A DNA stretch of 11,225 nt from Stramenopiles sp. TOSAG23-6 (Eukaryota > Sar), in NCBI GenBank assembly GCA_900128565.1, contig LT636275.1, positions 1-11,225 on the forward strand. The letters are read 5' to 3'. The notes under the pieces are model-generated. The model saw nothing but the letters and a program-made list of their open reading frames with translations, ran no database searches and was not told the DNA's origin. The stretch's first letter is position 1. Every line of letters begins with the position of its first letter. Below, piece after piece: positions 4,562-11,225 of the stretch. A program made the position numbers and the translations under genes.

Positions 4562-7500
4562 TTATTTTCTAAGACGTGGTCCGAATTTCTTTCTTCGTTG
4601 AACTTCATTGCTCTTCAGTACATCTATATTACTATAGTGTTTAATCAACCATATTCCNACTTCTTCTTCTTTTGTTATGAATGAACCGTATTCATCTTTT
4701 ATTGATATCAATTCATTTGTTTTGATATCGCGGAAAAAATACGTCGGAATCTTTCTACTCAACGCCTTTTGGCATTGTGAAAAGTACAAAGAAGACAGTT
4801 GCCACAACTTACTCTGACAGAAATTTTTGTCTCCTTGAAAAATTGGAATAATTCCAAAATTGCGTTCATTTTGCTTTATTACGTCCTCACAGAAGATAGA
4901 TGATGCTATATTATTAGCTTCAATACACTTATCCTTGCATCCGATAATAACAAGCATGTCGCCGAGTAATTTTTCTTCAGAGGAGTGAATCATTTTTGAA
5001 GTGCTTCCTTGAATAATTGTCCCATTAATGCCGTCGTTGGCATATGAGAAGATAGGATACTTTGCAGACTTTTGATTACCAGCAGTAATTTCGATATCAA
5101 CGCAAAGTTTTTCGCTATCAACTTCTGGAATTCGACAATATAATTTTGAATCCGAATTTGATTCATTGCGTTTGTTTTCCTTTTCGTCAAATTGACATAT
5201 ATTGCCTCCGATTTTTATCTCGGTAATATTATTTTGACCCATTGGACCAAAATTCGCACCTATTATGGTAAGTAAATCGCCGCCGTGTTTTTCACTAACA
5301 TTTGGCGAAACTCTTTGAATGATAGGTCCATAGAAGCTTACACTTTTGTTAGTAGAAGGAACCGAAGATTGGCCATCCACTGTTACTACTACTGGATTGT
5401 TCGCCCCTAAACCATATCCAACCAGACAACGCAGAAAATATTCTTTTTCTCCAGATTTGGTAGAACTGTTATCAAATGAAATATTAGTGCAAGGATACTT
5501 ACCAATATTGATTTCGACTTTTGCTACACCTGGATTCCTTGGCACATTATCGGCATGAATACTTACCCACATGTCACCTCCCGAGGAAATGTTTGGCGAA
5601 ACATTTTTCAAAATTGGTGCGTCATAACTGATTGCATTTTCTTTGTGGGCTACTTGACCATGCACGTACACCGTGACAGTTTTATTGGCACCAAAAGCAT
5701 ATGGGGGTTTACAAGTAATAAAGTTGTCACCTCCCCAGAGTGGATTTGTACAAATCTTATCCCCAATAAGAACTTTGAGTACACTTGTTTGTGTACCAAA
5801 GTTCCCATTAATTGAAATTCGTTTCTGGTGATTTTTATGTTCAGTCGGTAAGGATTTTCCTCCATGATAAACTACAGATATTATTTCTGCAGTCGACTTG
5901 TAACTAAATGTATCTACAGGTATGGATGCTTGACCTGCAACCACTGCAATAACACGCTTGTTTGATCCTAGACCATTAGGTACCACACAATTAATCTGGA
6001 AATTACTTACCCATGTCGACATTGAACAAGGCTTTCCATCAATAATTACCATTGGATTCGTATCTTTCATGCCAAAGTTGTGTCCTTTTATTGCAACGAC
6101 TTCATTCGAGGCAGCCATAATTTTGGATTTTGACACAACCGGAGCAAAATAAGAAAACACAGCATCGTCATTAAGCTTTGACCAATTTCCTTCTTTATTA
6201 GTGTGAATTCGAATGTGTCTATTCTTGCCAACTCCTGGTGGGGTTAAACAAGTGATAACATTCTTTGATATTGGCTGAACATTTGTACATGGTTCATTAT
6301 TAATTATAACGGATGCGTCCCACATGTTACCGTCGAAAGTTATTGGGCCAAACTGAAAACCATAAATAATAAGTAAGTCTCCGCCTGTACAATTACCTAT
6401 TGGAGTTTTAACTTTCGGAATAACTCTATTCTGCATCTTCACTCCAGACGTACTCCAAGAAGAAACATGTTTTTTAATGAGAGCATTACATTTTGTTTTA
6501 TCATGGTGAAGGACGGCGTTGTGATCTTTCATAGTATCGACACATACTCCTATTTCTGTGACATCGATTCCATTTACAGTACACAATGTCAATCCTGGCT
6601 TTTCCGTCCAAACACCAACAACACCGTTATGTTTCTGTGAACATTTGAAGTTGTCATATCTTTGATCATACCACCTGAAACGTGATATTTCAATAAAGGC
6701 TACACGATTGTTTTCATATTCTATAAATGTACTCAGGCGTCCTCCGCCATTCTTGATCTCAAGTATAGCAGGAACATCTGAACCTCCACCACTTGGTGGG
6801 AAACACGAAAACTTATAACGAGATGTCCATGCCATTTCTGTACACGCTTTTCCTCCAATAGTAAATTGAAGTTGTTGTAACTCTTTCATTGTCAAACCAG
6901 CATTTGAAATAGTCGCACTTATGCGACTTCCGACATGAATCGGATTTGGTAATACTGTGAGCTTTGCATTTTTTGAAAAAGTATAACTAAAAGTTGCACT
7001 TGTCCATTCATTAGAAATTCTGAGCGTGATATACCCTTTCGTACCTTTAGCATCTGATTGGGGAATAATGCAACTTACTTGTTTATTTGATATCCAGGTA
7101 ATATTTGTGCATTCGATAAATTTACCAACCCACTTAGCTTTTGAATCATCATTCATTTCGTCATATCCCTTCCCAATTAATATACTTTTTGAAAGTTCTC
7201 CTGTCCTAAAACCATTTCCTGTAATAAGAATAGTATCACCTTCCGAAACTTGAAAAGGTGTAATTTTTGTTATAACTGGCCTGTCATATTTAATTTTCAC
7301 ATTACTTTTCTGGAGGGAAGTTTTTGATTCAACTGTTACTACAATAGTCGCAATTTTATCGTGTTTAGCCTTTGGAGGGACTGTACAGCGTAATAATGCT
7401 GATGATATCACTTTAGGGGAAAGACATAGATTTGAACCAACCCGCGCAGATAATGATGCACCTGCTTCCTGATTAAATTGATTTTTAAAATTCAATCCGT

Positions 7501-10500
7501 GAATGCTAATCTCTTCACCTGGATATACAATTGTCGGTTCAACACTATTAACTATTGGTATTTTGAAAGATATTTTTGCATCTCCTTCAGATTGAATATT
7601 GTCGATACGTATAGTCAGTGGATAAGGACCAGTACCTGTCATCTTGGGAATAACACATCGTACTAAAGTATTTGTTTTCCATTCTGTTCGAATACACGGA
7701 GTATCACCAACAAAGACATTCCTTGATTTCTGAAAATTATACAAAAAGTTTTTTCCGGTCACTTCAATCATTTCACCAGTGAAAACATTTGATGAAGAAA
7801 CACCACTTATGAAGAGAATACCACGTTTCAGAAAAATTGTAGAATTACGAGAACTTGAACCTTCAACTTCTACTCTAATGTTTAAATCTTCATTAAATCC
7901 AATTTCAGGAATTCTACAACTAATAACCTCGCTCGAAATTATTTTTGCTTGTAAGCATCTGTGAGCACCAATATACACGGTACATCCAAGTTTGTTTGAT
8001 CCAAAATGAGAACCTTTAATAATTATCGTGTCATTTACATAAACTGTTTTTGGGCTCACACTAAGTAAACGAGGATAGTCTCTTGTAATGCTTTCTACTT
8101 TGCCAAAAGCGTCATGTCCACCTAAATTTACCGCAACTGAAGCTTTGTCTACAGAAGAGAATATCGGGGGTACAATACAGTGAATCTCTCTAGCACCAGA
8201 GGAAATATTGGGCACTACTTTGGCTTCCAAGCATGAAACATTATTGATTAAAACTTTTGGAGATAATTTTGGATTTGAGCTAAAATTTTCGCCCCTAATT
8301 GTGATTTGCTCATACGAATAGGTCTTAGTTGGATGTACACTGGTGAGGTATGGACGCATTGTAGTCATTATTATATCACTCGTAGTTTTCATTCCATCGA
8401 CAACAATTGTAACAGATACTAAGTCGCCCAAAACATAATTAGGTGGTATCAGACATGTTACCTTTGTATCAGAAATCCAATCAGTATGCTGACATGATAT
8501 ATTATCAACTAAAACATCTTTTTGTTTTATGTCAACTTTCGAACCAAAATTACTCCCCGTTATTATAATTGTATCATTTAGATGTAAAATCCTTGGCTGA
8601 ATTTCATCAATAATAGGAGGTGTGTCTGAAATACCTATAACTGTTTGCTTTGTGGTTACATTGTGATGTTGTTTTACTATTGTCAAATTCTTCTGGTTTT
8701 TCGGGAAGACGGACGATACATCGGAAATATTAAAATGTTTACTATCTTTTAAAAGAAATCTGAAAGATTGTGCTGAATTATTTCCATTCTTTTCAATAGA
8801 GACGCTACTATTTTCAGTCGAGTTCATACTTTTCGTCTTATTTGTATTTTCAGAAACATTCAAAGATGAGCCCATACGTTTTAAATATTTTTCAGGATTC
8901 TGCATCACAATTTTTATATCCATTTGCTTTCCAGGTTCACATGAAGGTATTTTGATTTTGAGGAAGGATGGTGTAACACAAATTGATTCAACTTCTTTTC
9001 CGTCAAAATACACTATTTGTAATTCTTTTCGCTTGGATGATTTCGTTTCTGTAGTATCTTTTTGCGATGTGTTAATCTCAGAGAGATATCCGCGGAAGCG
9101 TTGATTTTGACTTTCACTATCTGCTTGAGTTTTGATATCTTTATCTTTTATGATTTTGTCAATTCCAAAAGAAGAGCCTAGTGACATCAAGTTTGAGATA
9201 AATCCGTTAATTCCATTAGATTTTTGTTTCGATCGACTTTTATCTCGTCTCCTATGCAACATAGTAGATGTTTCAACAAAAACAGGAAATGGTGATTGAT
9301 TCATTCCCCCGTACTGCTGCATTCCTTCAACAGGAAATGGTGGTTGATTTATTCCCCCGAACTGCTGCATTCCTTCACTATTTCTTTTGAAATCTTCTAC
9401 TCCTTGTTTTAATGTACGAATTGCATTTTTCACGATCTTTTCATGTAAAATTATGTCGTTTTGAACATTCTTCGTAATGAGAGATTTTTCTGCATCTTCA
9501 CTATGTCTATAAAATCTTTTAGCCGCCTCCAGTTTTGTCTTCGCCTGTGTCTCAACTCTGTCCATCATGGTGTTCCATAAGATGAAAGAATTTTCATTCT
9601 CAAGCGTAAAATTAGCCACGATTGATTTGCGGTCGAATGCATGATTGTGCGATTTTTCTTCGTCTAACTCTTCCTGAGCATTCTTCATAATTATTTCTTC
9701 TACTTTTTTATAATTGTATTCTTTCGGAAATCTCCATGCCTGTTCTTTCCGAGTTTTTTCAGCGATTAAACCTTTCCATAATTTGAATACGTCTTCATAG
9801 TTCTCCAACAGCATATTATTATCAATATCTCTATTGTGTTGCAATTGCAACATTTCATTCCAAACATCTGTGTTATTGAAAGTTTTTCTAACTTGTTCTT
9901 GAAGATGCTGATTAATATGTAAGGACATTATCAAACTATTGAAAGTTATACAAAGATTTTTGCCTTTTATACTCATCCATGTAGGTTCCTTATCACATTT
10001 TTGATTTACACTGGTCACAATTTCATTACCATAACTAAACATTGCTTTTGCACTCTTTTCAGATTGAGCTCCTCCACTAACTGTCACAGAAACAGTTTTA
10101 TCACGCCCAAAACCTACAGGAACAGCACACTGTATCAGGTTGTTTGTTGTAATAGAAGCAAACTTACACTCTTTCCCCCCAACAGTCACATATACAGGTC
10201 TATCTGGGGGACCAAAGTTTTTGCCTATAATTTTGATTACACATTGCTCATCATAATCACAAACGTTTGGTTTAATCTCTTCAATGACTGGTTCATTATA
10301 TGAAAACAATGCGTTACTCATTACGATAGTTTCATTCGTTTTAAAATGAAAAGGTAGATTTTTTCCTGTACCAGGAGGCATGATGCATTCTAGGGTGGTT
10401 TCATTTAATTGTCTAAATGGATTACACATATCTTTACCAAAGCTTCCCTGTACTTTATTTTCTACAATGAGTTTTTGTAAGTTAAAAGGGCCACCATGAA

Positions 10501-11225
10501 TGAAAACATGATAACGGCATTTGTCACACCTCTTTTGTTTTGTAGTAAATGCTTGAAAATTTCCGATTGGATCCATGAAAGTAAATGGCTTTCTATTTTT
10601 AGATTGTAGATTTCCAGCAATTACATTAACGTCCTTTGTAATATTACGACTATTTTTTGATTCTTGTTCTTTTGCTAATATTTTAGATGAAAGAACGGAT
10701 GTAGCAGCGTTTAAGTGCATTTGTGAAAGATGAGATTTCTTACTTCTAAATCGAAAATTGGCTGCAGTTGAATTAAACTTCACGAGCTTATCTTCTCTTC
10801 TTTGTAATGCTGGAACTATACAATGAATAGTATCTAAAATTAAAGTACTGTTTCTACAAACTTCATCGCCAACCATGACTTTTAATAATTCGCCTCTTGT
10901 GCCAAGAAATTTACCTTTAATAGAAACTTCGGTGTTGATAATATCTATGCCGTGATTTGGAGATACGTTTAAAATTTCGGGTTGTTTATATTCATAGAAA
11001 ATTGTTGATAGACTCTGACGAAGTATTTTATGACTTGCTACAAATACAGGATGTTTACCTAATCTACCAAAATTATTCGTTGGAATGTTACATTCTATAT
11101 GATTGTCATCAATTGTAATTGGATCAGTACAGACCCTATCACCAATATAAACTTTAGAGTATACATGTGTACTATTTGTAGCTCCAAAATACTTTCCAAC
11201 CACAGTCAATTTTGCTGGAGGGGTT
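4562..11225 (-). CDS. Giant multi-IPT/TIG-domain extracellular protein, 5'-incomplete
   Basis: Open without a stop or intron for more than 2,220 codons. The frame runs off the right edge (TPPAKLTVVGKYFG), so the start and any signal peptide are outside. Residue 1 below is the codon at 11209. I count about 17 IPT/TIG (immunoglobulin-like) domains: 1-75, 77-140, a degenerate one at 228-305, 307-394, a split one (405-424 plus 727-770), then 864-1499 as seven in a row and 1597-2057 as five. Typical signatures are SPNVSEKHGGDLLTIIGANFG, VxIGGxxC, an I-x-C-x-[VI]P strand and FSY ends. Most domains keep two cysteines, likely a disulfide, and there are dozens of N-x-S/T sequons, so the protein is probably secreted or surface-exposed. 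No membrane helix is visible. A Cys-containing linker (1500-1596) and an unrecognised C-terminal region (2058-2215) complete it. N at 4658 falls in codon GTN, so that residue is Val. Confidence 0.88.
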   Translation of the reverse strand, partial: TPPAKLTVVGKYFGATNSTHVYSKVYIGDRVCTDPITIDDNHIECNIPTNNFGRLGKHPVFVASHKILRQSLSTIFYEYKQPEILNVSPNHGIDIINTEVSIKGKFLGTRGELLKVMVGDEVCRNSTLILDTIHCIVPALQRREDKLVKFNSTAANFRFRSKKSHLSQMHLNAATSVLSSKILAKEQESKNSRNITKDVNVIAGNLQSKNRKPFTFMDPIGNFQAFTTKQKRCDKCRYHVFIHGGPFNLQKLIVENKVQGSFGKDMCNPFRQLNETTLECIMPPGTGKNLPFHFKTNETIVMSNALFSYNEPVIEEIKPNVCDYDEQCVIKIIGKNFGPPDRPVYVTVGGKECKFASITTNNLIQCAVPVGFGRDKTVSVTVSGGAQSEKSAKAMFSYGNEIVTSVNQKCDKEPTWMSIKGKNLCITFNSLIMSLHINQHLQEQVRKTFNNTDVWNEMLQLQHNRDIDNNMLLENYEDVFKLWKGLIAEKTRKEQAWRFPKEYNYKKVEEIIMKNAQEELDEEKSHNHAFDRKSIVANFTLENENSFILWNTMMDRVETQAKTKLEAAKRFYRHSEDAEKSLITKNVQNDIILHEKIVKNAIRTLKQGVEDFKRNSEGMQQFGGINQPPFPVEGMQQYGGMNQSPFPVFVETSTMLHRRRDKSRSKQKSNGINGFISNLMSLGSSFGIDKIIKDKDIKTQADSESQNQRFRGYLSEINTSQKDTTETKSSKRKELQIVYFDGKEVESICVTPSFLKIKIPSCEPGKQMDIKIVMQNPEKYLKRMGSSLNVSENTNKTKSMNSTENSSVSIEKNGNNSAQSFRFLLKDSKHFNISDVSSVFPKNQKNLTIVKQHHNVTTKQTVIGISDTPPIIDEIQPRILHLNDTIIITGSNFGSKVDIKQKDVLVDNISCQHTDWISDTKVTCLIPPNYVLGDLVSVTIVVDGMKTTSDIIMTTMRPYLTSVHPTKTYSYEQITIRGENFSSNPKLSPKVLINNVSCLEAKVVPNISSGAREIHCIVPPIFSSVDKASVAVNLGGHDAFGKVESITRDYPRLLSVSPKTVYVNDTIIIKGSHFGSNKLGCTVYIGAHRCLQAKIISSEVISCRIPEIGFNEDLNIRVEVEGSSSRNSTIFLKRGILFISGVSSSNVFTGEMIEVTGKNFLYNFQKSRNVFVGDTPCIRTEWKTNTLVRCVIPKMTGTGPYPLTIRIDNIQSEGDAKISFKIPIVNSVEPTIVYPGEEISIHGLNFKNQFNQEAGASLSARVGSNLCLSPKVISSALLRCTVPPKAKHDKIATIVVTVESKTSLQKSNVKIKYDRPVITKITPFQVSEGDTILITGNGFRTGELSKSILIGKGYDEMNDDSKAKWVGKFIECTNITWISNKQVSCIIPQSDAKGTKGYITLRISNEWTSATFSYTFSKNAKLTVLPNPIHVGSRISATISNAGLTMKELQQLQFTIGGKACTEMAWTSRYKFSCFPPSGGGSDVPAILEIKNGGGRLSTFIEYENNRVAFIEISRFRWYDQRYDNFKCSQKHNGVVGVWTEKPGLTLCTVNGIDVTEIGVCVDTMKDHNAVLHHDKTKCNALIKKHVSSWSTSGVKMQNRVIPKVKTPIGNCTGGDLLIIYGFQFGPITFDGNMWDASVIINNEPCTNVQPISKNVITCLTPPGVGKNRHIRIHTNKEGNWSKLNDDAVFSYFAPVVSKSKIMAASNEVVAIKGHNFGMKDTNPMVIIDGKPCSMSTWVSNFQINCVVPNGLGSNKRVIAVVAGQASIPVDTFSYKSTAEIISVVYHGGKSLPTEHKNHQKRISINGNFGTQTSVLKVLIGDKICTNPLWGGDNFITCKPPYAFGANKTVTVYVHGQVAHKENAISYDAPILKNVSPNISSGGDMWVSIHADNVPRNPGVAKVEINIGKYPCTNISFDNSSTKSGEKEYFLRCLVGYGLGANNPVVVTVDGQSSVPSTNKSVSFYGPIIQRVSPNVSEKHGGDLLTIIGANFGPMGQNNITEIKIGGNICQFDEKENKRNESNSDSKLYCRIPEVDSEKLCVDIEITAGNQKSAKYPIFSYANDGINGTIIQGSTSKMIHSSEEKLLGDMLVIIGCKDKCIEANNIASSIFCEDVIKQNERNFGIIPIFQGDKNFCQSKLWQLSSLYFSQCQKALSRKIPTYFFRDIKTNELISIKDEYGSFITKEEEXGIWLIKHYSNIDVLKSNEVQRRKKFGPRLRK
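6425..6712 (-). other. Cysteine-containing linker between TIG domains 12 and 13
   Basis: Encodes residues about 1500-1595, about one domain in length but without TIG signatures. It has cysteines in FKCSQ, TLCTV, GVCVD and TKCNA, and aromatic-rich ISRFRWYDQRYDNF. Possibly a separate small disulfide-bonded domain; I do not recognise a family. Confidence 0.5.
9032..9937 (-). other. About 300-residue helical insertion inside one IPT/TIG domain
   Basis: Encodes residues about 425-726. The flanks MSIKGKNLCITFNS and LQIVYFDGKEVESIC look like the front and rear of a single TIG domain. Between them are roughly 185 residues rich in Glu/Lys/Leu/Asn predicted by eye to be alpha-helical (for example KKVEEIIMKNAQEELDEEK), then a Gly/Gln/Pro tandem repeat, then a basic stretch (RRRDKSRSKQK) and a polar linker. 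Confidence 0.62.
9281..9376 (-). repeat. 48-bp tandem repeat, two copies, in the TIG protein
   Basis: Copies at 9281-9328 and 9329-9376 encode GMQQFGGINQPPFPVE and GMQQYGGMNQSPFPVF. The unit is Gly/Gln/Pro-rich and likely flexible. It lies between the helical part and the basic part of the insertion. Confidence 0.9.

Noticed and set aside
10001-10303. 100-codon + strand ORF opposite the TIG gene, and the other short + strand ORFs between 5346 and 7964
   Set aside because: All lie antisense within one continuous TIG-domain frame and show no domain or composition of their own.

Overview
This window looks like nuclear DNA of an AT-rich microbial eukaryote. It has spliceosomal-type introns, a SET-domain histone methyltransferase of the plant/algal ATXR5/6 type, a nuclear-looking double-stranded-RNA-binding protein, a giant secreted IPT/TIG-repeat protein and AATAAA-like poly(A) signals, and no bacterial operon features. 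An ATXR5/6-type enzyme, TTAGGG-like tracts and IPT/TIG arrays fit an alga or stramenopile-like protist. The sequence alone does not fix the lineage, and I name no species.

Layout, left to right. (1) Positions 1-1273, + strand: the 3' part of an ATXR5/6-like H3K27 methyltransferase gene, five exons visible and running off the left edge. Its five introns all carry the same 22-nt motif or a variant of it, usually next to a poly-T run. (2) 1274-1489: convergent 3' ends. (3) 1490-1933, - strand: a 147-residue four-helix membrane protein. (4) 1934-2329: divergent 5' region with a GA-rich hairpin, a short upstream ORF and a TTAGGG-like tract. (5) 2330-4429, + strand: a 699-residue basic protein whose N-terminus resembles a histone H4/H2A tail, followed by a dsRNA-binding domain and a long low-complexity tail with two sets of tandem repeats. 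(6) 4430-4561: convergent 3' ends. (7) 4562-11225, - strand: a giant protein of more than 2,220 residues with about 17 IPT/TIG domains, one of them split by a roughly 300-residue helical insertion. It is 5'-incomplete at the right edge.

The most unusual signal is in the SET gene. When exons are placed by family homology and reading frame, all four fully visible introns start with a good donor (GTATGT, GTAGGT, GTACGT, GTACGT) but end in AT instead of AG. The shared 3' end resembles TTCACAA-A-AT. Sliding the boundaries through the short duplications at the junctions does not recover an AG. The shared intron motif contains ACCTAAC/T, which looks like an extended branch-point sequence, and in four of the five introns it lies about 34-46 nt before the proposed 3' end. 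The other three genes read through about 9 kb with no intron. The possible system is therefore a family of repeat-bearing, non-AG introns confined to one gene here. It rests on homology recalled from memory and needs cDNA evidence.

Functionally, the SET enzyme (with part of a PCNA-binding PIP box) and the histone-tail-like dsRBD protein both suggest chromatin or nuclear RNA work. The membrane protein and the TIG giant belong to the secretory or cell-surface side. Nothing shows that the four genes form a pathway.
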